A stretch of DNA of 22,733 bases from NCBI RefSeq assembly GCF_946479715.1, contig NZ_CAMLHF010000080.1, forward strand, positions 1 through 22,733, read 5' to 3'. Origin of the DNA: an uncultured Pedobacter sp. (GTDB lineage: Bacteria; Bacteroidota; Bacteroidia; Sphingobacteriales; Sphingobacteriaceae). Both the position numbers and the translations under genes were made by a program. Shown piece after piece: positions 8,734-15,917 of this stretch. Below the pieces are notes generated by a model. That model was not told the origin of the DNA and ran no database searches. It saw only the letters and a list, made by a program, of their open reading frames with translations. Position 1 is the first letter of the stretch. Each line of letters starts with the position of its first letter.

Positions 8734-9972
8734 TTATTGAGCTTTTAACGCATTAACTACATTTAACCTCGACATTCGCCAGGCCGGGTATACTCCTGAA
8801 AGCAAGCCGAAAAATAGGCAGATCAGAAATCCAAATAGTAGTACGGTAAAGTTCAACGACAAATTAAGGTTAGGTAGAATATCGGATTGATTAAATAGAA
8901 AAATGCACACAACAGAGAGAAAAATGCCTATAATACCCCCTAGAAGCGTTAAAATAACATTCTCTACAATGAACTGATAAACCAGTGTTTTAGAGGAAGC
9001 TCCAAAAGCCTTTCTCACTCCAATCTCCGATGAACGCTCCATTATCCTGGTAATATTAATATTTACCAGATTTATAGTAGGTAGCAACAGGAACAGCAAA
9101 ATAAAAAGACTAACAATTGCGATCATCCTGGAAATACCCGCATTTTCATCATTCCCAAATAATTTTCTTGACATGCTTTCAAGCATGGTATCTGCATGAG
9201 CATAAAGTTTGTCATATTCCTTATCGTTAGTTGGAATTTTTGCGAGCATTTGCTGGTATTCTGCCCTCATTTTAGGAACATCTGCTTCAGATTTAGCAAG
9301 TAATACAGCGCCAAATCCTCCCTGAAAGCCCACGTCTTTATAGTTTCCCTTAGAAACAGTGTATGGCAAATACAAATCACCATAGAAATTGCGCATACTT
9401 CTAGGTAAATCCTTAACTACGCCAATGATCCTGTAACTGACGTTATCGGCCTCTATGTACTTTCCTACAACTGATTTAACATCACCGAAGTAATTTCTTT
9501 TATTGCTTTCTGAAATCACCCCTACTCTCTCCCCATTATCAATTTGTTGCTTGGTATAGGGTTTTCCCTCCAAAAATTGATATTCGGCAATTTCCCAATA
9601 ATTAGCATCTGTATATTTGTATTCCATAACAACTTTTTTGTTGTTTACATAAGCATTCGCCTTGCCGGAGAAAGAGAAAATACCAATCTTTTCCGGAGTC
9701 TTTAATTTCGACACATAATGATCCAGGAAATAAAACGAAGCCGAGCTTCCATTATACCAGCCATTTTTAGAACTTACCAGAGCCACACCTGTGATATAAA
9801 GAGATCTGTTTCTCTTGTAGTCCGGATATGAAGGACTTAACATCTTATCAAAAAATGCAGTGGTTACCATCAATATGGTAAGCGTAAAGCTGATACCGAA
9901 TAAACTGATAAAAGTGAAGAACTTTCTCCGTTTCAATACTGCTATGGCTATTTTAAAGTAATTTTTAAGCAT
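8734..9972 (-). CDS. ABC transporter permease, FtsX/MacB type (first permease)
   Basis: The 412-residue protein has the MacB layout: N-terminal helix (about 19-40), periplasmic domain (about 41-285), then three helices (about 285-310, 335-360, 373-400). The cytoplasmic coupling segment ERSSEIGVRKAFGAS carries the conserved EIGVRKAxGA pattern, and the C-terminal helix ends YPAWRMSRLNVVNALKAQ, also typical of the family. It starts 11 bases after the ATPase stop, so it is cotranscribed with the ATPase. As in many Bacteroidota operons, the ATPase is a separate polypeptide rather than fused to the permease as in E. coli MacB. Efflux of a drug, toxin, peptide or cell-envelope component is possible, but the sequence does not decide. 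Confidence 0.92.
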   Translation of the reverse strand: MLKNYFKIAIAVLKRRKFFTFISLFGISFTLTILMVTTAFFDKMLSPSYPDYKRNRSLYITGVALVSSKNGWYNGSSASFYFLDHYVSKLKTPEKIGIFSFSGKANAYVNNKKVVMEYKYTDANYWEIAEYQFLEGKPYTKQQIDNGERVGVISESNKRNYFGDVKSVVGKYIEADNVSYRIIGVVKDLPRSMRNFYGDLYLPYTVSKGNYKDVGFQGGFGAVLLAKSEADVPKMRAEYQQMLAKIPTNDKEYDKLYAHADTMLESMSRKLFGNDENAGISRMIAIVSLFILLFLLLPTINLVNINITRIMERSSEIGVRKAFGASSKTLVYQFIVENVILTLLGGIIGIFLSVVCIFLFNQSDILPNLNLSLNFTVLLFGFLICLFFGLLSGVYPAWRMSRLNVVNALKAQ

Positions 9973-9983
9973 AACTATAGGAT

Positions 9984-10649
9984 TTATTGTACTTGAGAAC
10001 CATCAAATAAACGTACCAGACGATGCGTTTTATGTGCCATATTTTCATCATGGGTTACCATCACTATGGTAGTACCATCATTCTTGTTCAGGCTAATCAG
10101 AATATCCATAATCTCATTCCCCATAGCACTATCAAGGTTACCTGTTGGCTCATCGGCCAGAATGATCTGGGGTCTGCCTACAATAGCCCTGGCAATGGCT
10201 ACACGCTGACGCTGCCCTCCGCTAAGCTGGGTTGGGAAATGCTTGATTCTGTTGCTCAGTCCTACTTTTGCCAAAGCTTCGGTAGCCAATTCTCTTCGCT
10301 CTTTAGCAGATCCCGAACGATACAATAGTGGCAGTTCTACATTATCCAACACCTGTAGATCATTGATCAGGTGATAGCTCTGAAATATGAATCCAAGCTT
10401 TTGATTTCTGAATTTTGCCAGTTGCTGATCCGAGAATCTGGTGATATCCTGATCCGCAATTCTAATACTGCCTTTTGATGGTTCATCAAGCAAACCCATG
10501 ATATTAAGAAGCGTACTTTTACCACATCCCGAAGGCCCCATTATGGATAAAAATTCTCCTTTAGCAATATCCAGGTTAATGCCATTTATGGCCAGTGTTT
10601 CAACCGTATCGGTGCGATACACCTTTTCAATATTTTGTAAACGTATCAT
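9984..10649 (-). CDS. ABC transporter ATP-binding protein, MacB/LolD type
   Basis: This 221-residue ATPase has Walker A GPSGCGKST (38-46), Q-loop FIFQSYHL (Gln90), signature LSGGQRQRVAIARA (142-155), Walker B IILADEPTGNLD (162-173) and switch His200. The DEPTGNLD string and ALxxVGL segment are characteristic of the MacB/LolD/FtsE group that partners FtsX-type permeases. Length is normal for a stand-alone member. It sits between the outer-membrane factor gene and the two permease genes, and should power both permeases as a dimer on the cytoplasmic face. LolD itself is unlikely because the neighbours are a membrane-fusion protein and a TolC homologue rather than LolC/E. Confidence 0.95.
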   Translation of the reverse strand: MIRLQNIEKVYRTDTVETLAINGINLDIAKGEFLSIMGPSGCGKSTLLNIMGLLDEPSKGSIRIADQDITRFSDQQLAKFRNQKLGFIFQSYHLINDLQVLDNVELPLLYRSGSAKERRELATEALAKVGLSNRIKHFPTQLSGGQRQRVAIARAIVGRPQIILADEPTGNLDSAMGNEIMDILISLNKNDGTTIVMVTHDENMAHKTHRLVRLFDGSQVQ

Positions 10650-10672
10650 AATGTATAATTAGTAATTAAGAT

Positions 10673-12145
10673 TTATTTATAAGTTATTTTTTCATTCTTT
10701 TCGAAATCATATAGCGATAAGTACCTCAATTGGTAATAGGCTCCCCAAAAATCTCTTAACGAAGCCACATAATCTCTTTTGGCTCTATCACTTTCCTGAA
10801 AGGCTATGCTCAGATCTGTTATGCTCAAATTACCTAAAACATAGCGTTCACTTGCAATTTGATATTTTTCAGAGGCAATCCTATCGGCCTGAGCGGTTAA
10901 CTCTAATTGCTCTTTCATCATGTTAAAAAGCGTAACCTGTGTTACTATCTGTTGCTTAAAGGTTTGCTTGTCCTGTTCTACCTCATAAATAGTAAATTGC
11001 TGATTCGCCTCTGCTGTTTTGGTTCTGGATTTAGATCTTCCCCAATCAAGAACCGGAATAGCCAATTGCAACTCAACAGATTGTTGACTTTTAGGTGAAC
11101 GATAAACATCTAGTATTTTACTACCTGCACTAGAGAAGCCTAAATTAGCTTTTAGGGTAGCTATAAGCCCATTTTCTCCTTTAGCCTTAGCTACATCTCG
11201 CTTTGCTTCAGCAATACGTCTTACAAAGGCTATGGCATCAGAGCGGTTTTCAAATGCTTCTATTAAAACTCTTTCCGAAGTTACCTCAACACGTTTCACA
11301 GCCTCTGGCATCGTCAGTACAATCCTGTCATCACCTTCTATCCCGGCATAGCTTCTTAAGTTCAGCGTTGCAATTTCCATATCTCTTTTAGCTGTTCCCA
11401 CGGCTTTCTTGGCATTTACTTGCTCAAGTTGTAATTGCAGAATCTCATTTTTAGAGATTTTTCCCAATTCAAACTTGGTATTGGCTATAGTTAAGATGTT
11501 ACCGGTATTAGTATAATTAGTCTCTGCAATATGAAGGTTTACCTGAGCAAGTAACAGATCAAAGAAATAACCGGTAACGGTTACAGAAATCTGTTCCTGG
11601 GATTCTATATAAGCTTGTTTACTCTCATTGTATTTTAGTGGTGCTATTCTTTTATCCCATTTAAGGCTGTTAAACTGCAATAAAGGTTGTATGTACCCAA
11701 TACCATAAGGAGTACCATTATACAACACATTGTCCCTATCAAAATCAGTAAAACGTTGCAACTGGGTGGTACCATAAATAGTACCACCTGTTGCGGCCAA
11801 ACTCTGACTAAAATCGAGCGTTAGTGAAGAATTATCATTTCTTATTGGCTGAAAAGCTACTGTTCCATTTGGTTGAAGCACTTGAGAGTAAGTTTTATTG
11901 TATCCTGGTAAAATACCGCTTAAAGCTAATTGAGGTTGGTAATTAGACTTAAATGTCCGCCACTCCCAATACTTGGTTTCTTTAACTGTAATGGCTTGTT
12001 TTGCGGCTATTGAATTAGCTTTAGCTTTTTCAACTACCTCATTTAAAGTTAGTTTTAAAGTGTCGGCCGAATTTTTTAATTCTATACTATTGCCCAAAAC
12101 ATTAAAGCAATACATGATCATGAGGGTTGTGAAACTGATTTTCAT
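10673..12145 (-). CDS. TolC-family outer-membrane efflux protein
   Basis: ATG 12145 gives 490 residues with a normal signal peptide (MKISFTTLMIMYCFNVLGNS) and a 10-base gap after the preceding stop. An in-frame ATG at 12190 would overlap the previous gene by 35 bases and put 15 charged residues in front of the signal, so I reject it. The mature protein has the repeated TolC layout: LTLNEVVEKAKANSIAAKQA opening the first alpha-helical half, a beta-rich outer-membrane segment, a long central helix with VNAKKAVGTAKRDMEIATLNL, and the second half ending QESDRAKRDYVASLRDFWGAYYQLR. It should trimerise as the outer-membrane duct for the adaptor and ABC components in this operon. Substrate specificity cannot be read from it. 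Confidence 0.92.
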   Translation of the reverse strand: MKISFTTLMIMYCFNVLGNSIELKNSADTLKLTLNEVVEKAKANSIAAKQAITVKETKYWEWRTFKSNYQPQLALSGILPGYNKTYSQVLQPNGTVAFQPIRNDNSSLTLDFSQSLAATGGTIYGTTQLQRFTDFDRDNVLYNGTPYGIGYIQPLLQFNSLKWDKRIAPLKYNESKQAYIESQEQISVTVTGYFFDLLLAQVNLHIAETNYTNTGNILTIANTKFELGKISKNEILQLQLEQVNAKKAVGTAKRDMEIATLNLRSYAGIEGDDRIVLTMPEAVKRVEVTSERVLIEAFENRSDAIAFVRRIAEAKRDVAKAKGENGLIATLKANLGFSSAGSKILDVYRSPKSQQSVELQLAIPVLDWGRSKSRTKTAEANQQFTIYEVEQDKQTFKQQIVTQVTLFNMMKEQLELTAQADRIASEKYQIASERYVLGNLSITDLSIAFQESDRAKRDYVASLRDFWGAYYQLRYLSLYDFEKNEKITYK

Positions 12146-12155
12146 ACGCTTAGGA

Positions 12156-13403
12156 TCAATTAGTAATTGAAATTTCTTTCGAATATGCATACTTGCTCAT
12201 ATCAGATGTGATCACGGTCTCCCCTGCCCTTATGCCGCTGATGATCTCTATGTAATCAAAATTGCTAAGTCCAGTTTTCACATTTCTTCGTACTGCTTTT
12301 CCGTTATTTAACACAAACACCTCTTGCTGATTTGAACCTTTAAAAGCTGCTCCATTGCTCACCCGAATCACCTTATTTCTTGTCTCAGTAATCAGAAAAA
12401 CATCAACTTTCATGTTTGGCCTAAGCAGTTTATTATTCTTTTCGTCCAGTTGAACCTCAAATGAAACAATTGAGTTGCTTACCGCCGGAGAAACACTGGC
12501 AACAGATCCTCTAAGTTGTACATCGTTTATCCTGATAATAGCAGGCATATTACTGTGAAGCTGATCTAACATATTATCCGATATACTTCCTGCAACCTTA
12601 TAACTGCTCAGGTTTGCAATTCTAGCCAATGATTCACCTTCTTTTATGCTTGCTCCGATATTTTTATTTACCCAGGTTACAACCCCTTCCCGTGTAGCAA
12701 TCACATTTGCCAGGTCAAGCTTACGCTTTAGGGCTTGCTGATCGTTTTTTTGAATGGCTAAAGCAATTTCGGCCTCCCTGATCTCTATTTTCATGGTTTG
12801 CTGCTTGTTTTTAATTTCATTTTCAAGCTGCTGCTTTTCCAGTTCTGCTACTTTTAAATTTAACTGGGCCTGTTCAATATCTTCCTTAGTCCCTCCACCA
12901 GCTTTGTACAGTCTCTGGGCACTTGCTACCGCATCTTTAAAATTTGCAATGCGCAGTTGTTTAATGTTATTGTTGGAATTGATATCGTAAAACGTTTTCT
13001 CGAGATCAAGCTTTAGTTTTCTGATTTCGTTTTGTTTGGATTCAATTTGGAACTTGAGTTTATCAAAATCAGTTTCTGCAGATGATTTATCAAGCGTAAG
13101 AATAGATTGCCCGGCTTTTACCTTTGTACCTGCATCCATTAATACATTTCTTACGGCTGCATTTATAGGGCTGGTTAACACTTCTTCAAATTCAGGCAGT
13201 ACCTCTCCCATCGCATTTATTGTATTCTCTATATCTCCCGTTTCGGCCACTGCTGTGGTAAATTCGGAAGTAGCTATCGAAGGTTTGATGTAAGCACGTA
13301 AAGTGAATATCCCCCCAACTATAATTCCCACTATTATGATTACAATTATTCTGGTTTTCCTCTTTCTTTTTACGGTAACTTCTTCTTCAATTGATTTGTC
13401 CAT
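12156..13403 (-). CDS. Periplasmic adaptor (membrane-fusion) protein, HlyD/MacA type
   Basis: This 415-residue protein is the first gene of the operon. A basic N-terminus (KRKRKTR) precedes a single membrane anchor (about 19-38). Then come the first lipoyl half (about 75-105, INAAVRNVLMDAGTKVKAGQ), a long coiled-coil hairpin (about 108-235, rich in E, K and Q), the second lipoyl half (about 236-265, ATREGVVTWVNKNIGASIKEG), a beta-barrel domain (about 268-350) and a membrane-proximal domain ending at 415. This is the standard adaptor architecture linking a MacB-type permease to a TolC channel. The anchor is a transmembrane helix and not a lipobox. A 32-base leader and a possible sigma54-like element lie directly upstream. 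Confidence 0.93.
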   Translation of the reverse strand: MDKSIEEEVTVKRKRKTRIIVIIIVGIIVGGIFTLRAYIKPSIATSEFTTAVAETGDIENTINAMGEVLPEFEEVLTSPINAAVRNVLMDAGTKVKAGQSILTLDKSSAETDFDKLKFQIESKQNEIRKLKLDLEKTFYDINSNNNIKQLRIANFKDAVASAQRLYKAGGGTKEDIEQAQLNLKVAELEKQQLENEIKNKQQTMKIEIREAEIALAIQKNDQQALKRKLDLANVIATREGVVTWVNKNIGASIKEGESLARIANLSSYKVAGSISDNMLDQLHSNMPAIIRINDVQLRGSVASVSPAVSNSIVSFEVQLDEKNNKLLRPNMKVDVFLITETRNKVIRVSNGAAFKGSNQQEVFVLNNGKAVRRNVKTGLSNFDYIEIISGIRAGETVITSDMSKYAYSKEISITN

Positions 13404-13427
13404 TGGTCGTTTGTTTCGATATAGCTT

Positions 13428-13443
13428 TACAACTCAAATACCA
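13428..13443 (-). promoter_or_regulatory. Sigma54-like promoter element upstream of the export operon
   Basis: On the minus strand this reads TGGTATTTGAGTTGTA. It keeps TGG at -24 and TTG at -12 with the spacing of the sigma54 consensus (TGGCACG-N4-TTGCA, ten bases between GG and the -12 dinucleotide). The invariant -12 GC is GT here, which is a real weakness. It stands 25 bases before the ATG of the first gene in an operon that encodes a sigma54 activator. Confidence 0.35.
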
Positions 13444-13449
13444 AACTTA
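13442..13449 (-). promoter_or_regulatory. TANNTTTG -7 box upstream of the export operon
   Basis: The minus strand reads TAAGTTTG, a full match to the Bacteroidota -7 element, giving a leader of roughly 30 bases before ATG 13403. It overlaps the left end of the sigma54-like element by two bases, so the two would compete if both are real. No clear -33 element is visible. Confidence 0.4.
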
Positions 13450-13487
13450 AATACCTAATAAACAGACTATTATAAAAATATAGATCC

Positions 13488-13536
13488 ATAAAAATGCCCG
13501 ATATCAAACTAAACGTTCGATATCGGGCATTTTTAT
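13488..13536 (-). terminator. Strong intrinsic terminator after the truC-Nudix genes
   Basis: An 18-bp perfect stem (13488-13505 with 13519-13536) encloses a 13-base loop; its core is GCCCGATATC/GATATCGGGC flanked by A and T runs. On the minus strand it follows the Nudix stop by about ten bases and ends in a T-rich tract, so it insulates the export operon from upstream transcription. Confidence 0.85.
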
Positions 13537-13546
13537 GTGATACTTG

Positions 13547-13942
13547 TTAAATCGTATTTAAAGAGCTTAAATAATTCTCAACTATAGGGACATCTGCTTC
13601 AGCCCAGTCTTGATCTAAAAGCTCAGATGAATTTAGCCATTGGTATGATTCATGCTCTCTTAATTCAATAGAACCTCCAATAACTTTACAAACAAAAGGG
13701 ATCAGATTAATTGAAAATTCAACATAATGATGGATGTTGGCAGGCATTTCAAAAAGGATTTTAATATCCAGATTTAACTCCTCTTTTATTTCTCTTACAA
13801 GACATTCAGAGGGCGTTTCTCCTTCTTCAATTTTTCCTCCCGGAAATTCAATCTTCAATGGTAGTTTCATTGATGCACTGCGCTGAGTAACCAATACGCT
13901 GTTGGTATCATCCACTATTATGGCGCAAGTAACATTAATCAT
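13547..13942 (-). CDS. Nudix hydrolase (MutT-like)
   Basis: This 131-residue protein is a single Nudix domain. The Nudix box (GX5EX7REUXEEXGU) runs from Gly36 to Leu58: Glu42, Arg50-Glu51 and Glu54-Glu55 are all in place, so metal binding and hydrolysis should be intact. The late Gly of the motif is replaced by Asn57, a common variation. The N-terminal strand VTCAIIVDDTNSVLVTQRS and FPGGKIEEGE are typical of the MutT/8-oxo-dGTPase-like branch. It probably cleaves a nucleoside diphosphate-linked compound, perhaps an oxidised dNTP, but substrate assignment from sequence is unreliable in this family. It lies nine bases after the truC-like gene and is almost certainly cotranscribed with it. Confidence 0.88.
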   Translation of the reverse strand: MINVTCAIIVDDTNSVLVTQRSASMKLPLKIEFPGGKIEEGETPSECLVREIKEELNLDIKILFEMPANIHHYVEFSINLIPFVCKVIGGSIELREHESYQWLNSSELLDQDWAEADVPIVENYLSSLNTI

Positions 13943-13951
13943 GATTGTTTT

Positions 13952-14629
13952 TTACCATTTCATTAATTCCATCACCCTGGTAAACTCCTTTTGCAGAGGA
14001 GCTTTAAGGTGTATTTCCTCATTGGTTACCGGATGTTTAAATATAAGTTCTGATGCATGCAATAACATCGTTGTCATTTCCCATTGCTCTTTAAATAGCT
14101 TATTTTGCTTATTGCACCCATGCTTGCGGTCGCCTATAATAGGATAGAAAATATGGGCAAAATGTTTTCTAAGCTGATGCATTCTACCTGTTGTTGGTGT
14201 AGCTTCTACTAAGGAATATCTTGAGGTGGTATGTTTACCGAAGGCAACATCCAGCTCTGCCCTCTTTAATGTTATAAAAGCAGTAAAAGCATCCTGAATG
14301 GTTCCATTTTCTTTTGCAAGAGGATAATCTATATCCTGGCTATCAGGCGCATACCCTCTAACAATTGCAAGATATTTCTTTTGTACCAAACCATTTTGAA
14401 ACTGCTGATGCATTGCTATTTCAACATCTTTTTCAAAAGCAAATAATAGCAAACCACCTGTTTTCCTATCTAAGCGATGAACCGGACTAACATGTTTGTT
14501 TACCTGATCTCTTAAAAGCTGTAATGCAAATTCTTTTGCATCATTAGCAATTGACGAACGATGTACAAGTAAGCCGTGAGGTTTATTAATCGCAATTAAA
14601 TGGTCATCCTGATAAACAATTTCTAGCAT
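13952..14629 (-). CDS. truC: tRNA pseudouridine(65) synthase, TruC type
   Basis: This 225-residue RluA-family pseudouridine synthase has the catalytic HRLDRKTGGLL motif with nucleophile Asp54. The opening MLEIVYQDDHLIAINKPHGLLVHRS, the LLRDQVNKHV segment, and later TTSRYSLVEATPTTGRMHQLRKH and PIIGDRKHG closely track my memory of E. coli TruC, including the position of the catalytic Asp. TruC converts U65 in certain tRNAs to pseudouridine. The length is slightly shorter than the E. coli protein because the C-terminal tail is missing, as expected for the catalytic core alone. No N-terminal S4 domain is present, which agrees with TruC rather than RluC or RluD. The Nudix gene follows nine bases downstream. 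An RluA relative with a different RNA target is the main alternative. Confidence 0.85.
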   Translation of the reverse strand: MLEIVYQDDHLIAINKPHGLLVHRSSIANDAKEFALQLLRDQVNKHVSPVHRLDRKTGGLLLFAFEKDVEIAMHQQFQNGLVQKKYLAIVRGYAPDSQDIDYPLAKENGTIQDAFTAFITLKRAELDVAFGKHTTSRYSLVEATPTTGRMHQLRKHFAHIFYPIIGDRKHGCNKQNKLFKEQWEMTTMLLHASELIFKHPVTNEEIHLKAPLQKEFTRVMELMKW

Positions 14630-14672
14630 TTAAACTTTTTTTGGCGAAGATAACCTTTTAAACTTTCCTGTT

Positions 14673-14978
14673 CTATTTGGAAGTAACTTCTTCTACCTCT
14701 ATTAGGTCCGGACCATTTTCAATAGGATAACCATCAACCTTTGTCCCTTTTAAGGTAACCTCCTTATCTACATAAGCATTTAAATCAACCTTACTGCTTC
14801 TTAATGCATAGGTTTTAGCGTCCACCGTTAAAATATGGGTACCATATTGGAATGTGGTCATTCCTAACTTTTCAATTTTACCGCTTAACTTAACTAAGCC
14901 TTTACTTCCTGCCTGTTTCGCTGTGTTACAGCTTACCATGGCAAATCCAATAAACAATAGGAATAATAATTTTTTCAT
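14673..14978 (-). CDS. Small lipoprotein
   Basis: This 101-residue protein has a lipoprotein signal (MKKLLFLLFIGFAMVSC) with the lipidated cysteine at residue 17. The mature part of about 85 residues is predicted mostly beta (VKLSGKIEKLGMTTFQYGTHILTV, KEVTLKGTKVDGY), resembling a small OB-like fold of the kind used to bind ligands or partners. I do not recognise the family. No acidic surface-export signal follows the cysteine, so it is probably periplasm-facing. It ends 43 bases before the truC-like gene and may be read into it. The divergent gene at 15235 lies across a 256-base gap. Confidence 0.8.
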   Translation of the reverse strand: MKKLLFLLFIGFAMVSCNTAKQAGSKGLVKLSGKIEKLGMTTFQYGTHILTVDAKTYALRSSKVDLNAYVDKEVTLKGTKVDGYPIENGPDLIEVEEVTSK

Positions 14979-15074
14979 AACCTTAAGACGTTAAAATTTT
15001 CAATTATGCTACAAATAACAATAATTAAAGATACTGAAATGTTGGAATGTAATTATTTACAGCTAGATTATTTA

Positions 15075-15082
15075 TATATTTG
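15075..15082 (+). promoter_or_regulatory. TANNTTTG -7 box, plus strand
   Basis: TATATTTG is a full match to the Bacteroidota -7 element. The predicted start would be near 15089, giving a transcript of about 78 bases up to the terminator-like hairpin at 15145-15166. The -33 element is unclear. Confidence 0.35.
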
Positions 15083-15088
15083 AATCAT

Positions 15089-15166
15089 ATTAACATTAGT
15101 TACATATCTAAATAGGATTACCAAAAATCCAAACCTATAGCGGGAAGGCTATTTATTGCCTTTTTT
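15089..15166 (+). ncRNA. Candidate small RNA or attenuated leader upstream of the NmrA-like gene
   Basis: There is no ORF here. A full-match -7 box lies just before it. Inside are a small hairpin (GGATT, ACCAAA, AATCC at 15115-15130) and a terminator-like hairpin with a six-T run at 15161-15166. The gene at 15235 starts about 70 bases later on the same strand. It could be a separate small RNA or a leader regulating that gene by termination. The evidence is only positional and structural. Confidence 0.25.
15143..15166 (+). terminator. Terminator-like hairpin upstream of the NmrA-like gene
   Basis: AAGGC (15145-15149) pairs with GCCTT (15158-15162), extendable to seven pairs with two G-U, with an eight-base loop and a T-run at 15161-15166. 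It lies in front of a gene, not behind one. Confidence 0.4.
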
Positions 15167-15234
15167 CTTATTCTACAATCGTATCCTTAATAATATTTAG
15201 AAAGAATTATTCTTTTCACATTAGAATTCTAAAA

Positions 15235-15873
15235 ATGACTAATCATATAAAAGTCGCCCTTATTGGCGCAACTGGTAAAGCTGGAAGCTATTTACTAAGT
15301 ACACTATTAAATCAAGGTTATTCTGTTAAAGCATTAATCAGAAATCCATCATCTTACAATTACATGCATCCCAATCTGGAAATTGTAAAGGGAGATATAA
15401 AAGATTCAGAAACAGCGAATGAGCTTATTAAAAACTGTGGAGTTGTGATAAGTGCTCTTGGACAAGCAAAAGACGAACCTCTAATAGCTAGTATAGCGGC
15501 TCAAAACATCATAAAGGCTATGAATAAGCAGCAAATCACAAGATATATATTCTTAACCGGCCTGAATATAGATGTTCCGGGAGATAAGAAAAGTATGAAA
15601 ACAATTCAGGCATCCACATGGATGAAAGAGACGTTTCCGGTATTTGTGGCCGACAAAGAAAAGGCTTTTGAAATAGTAAAAGCAAGTGTGTTAGATTGGA
15701 CTATGGTGAGGTTACCATGGATTGAGCAGACGGAAGAAATAAGGAACCTGGCTGTAAACCTGGAAGATAGCCCTGGTGAAAAAATTAGCACAACAGATCT
15801 TGCTCATTTTCTCATAGATCAGATCGTAAAGACTGATTTTATCGGAAAAGCACCATTTGTGGCAAGCCTATAA
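15235..15873 (+). CDS. NAD(P)-binding oxidoreductase-like protein (NmrA/atypical SDR)
   Basis: This 212-residue protein has a Rossmann fold of the atypical short-chain dehydrogenase type. The nucleotide-binding motif GATGKAG (12-18) follows the first strand VALIG. Next come ALIRNP (34-39, after the second strand, selecting the cofactor), a VKGDIKD turn, VVISALG and the strand RYIFLTGLN. No YxxxK catalytic pair is visible at the usual place, as in NmrA-like members that sense NAD(P) or act on small quinone- or flavin-like substrates. The length suits the NAD(P)H-binding (NAD_binding_10) group. The role is unknown. It is convergent with the DUF763 gene and shares its terminator. A leader with a terminator-like hairpin sits upstream. 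Confidence 0.85.
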   Translation: MTNHIKVALIGATGKAGSYLLSTLLNQGYSVKALIRNPSSYNYMHPNLEIVKGDIKDSETANELIKNCGVVISALGQAKDEPLIASIAAQNIIKAMNKQQITRYIFLTGLNIDVPGDKKSMKTIQASTWMKETFPVFVADKEKAFEIVKASVLDWTMVRLPWIEQTEEIRNLAVNLEDSPGEKISTTDLAHFLIDQIVKTDFIGKAPFVASL

Positions 15874-15875
15874 AA

Positions 15876-15917
15876 TTAAAAATATGAGGGTAAATATCTT
15901 TGCCCTCATATTTTTAA
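15876..15917. terminator. Bidirectional intrinsic terminator between convergent genes
   Basis: A 15-bp perfect stem (15876-15890 with 15903-15917) has GAGGG/CCCTC at the loop end and A/T runs at both feet. Each strand thus ends in a U-run after the stem. It follows the plus-strand stop at 15873, and its right arm overlaps the stop codon of the minus-strand DUF763 gene. Confidence 0.85.

Noticed and set aside
10023..10328. A 101-codon plus-strand frame inside the ABC ATPase gene
   Set aside because: It lies antisense to the Walker B and signature region of a clear ATPase; the open frame is a by-product of that gene's codon use.
12146..12190. An upstream ATG (12190) for the TolC-like gene overlapping the adaptor gene by 35 bases
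   Set aside because: It would place 15 charged residues ahead of a good signal peptide. ATG 12145 gives a normal leader and a 10-base gap.
4868..13403. Reading the export operon as a horizontally acquired resistance island
   Set aside because: No transposase, integrase, direct repeats or tRNA site flank it, and base composition looks the same as in the flanking housekeeping genes.
13488..13536. The 18-bp palindrome as a regulator operator for the export operon
   Set aside because: A perfect stem, a short loop and a T-rich tail immediately after the Nudix stop fit a terminator better; an added operator role cannot be excluded but nothing supports it.
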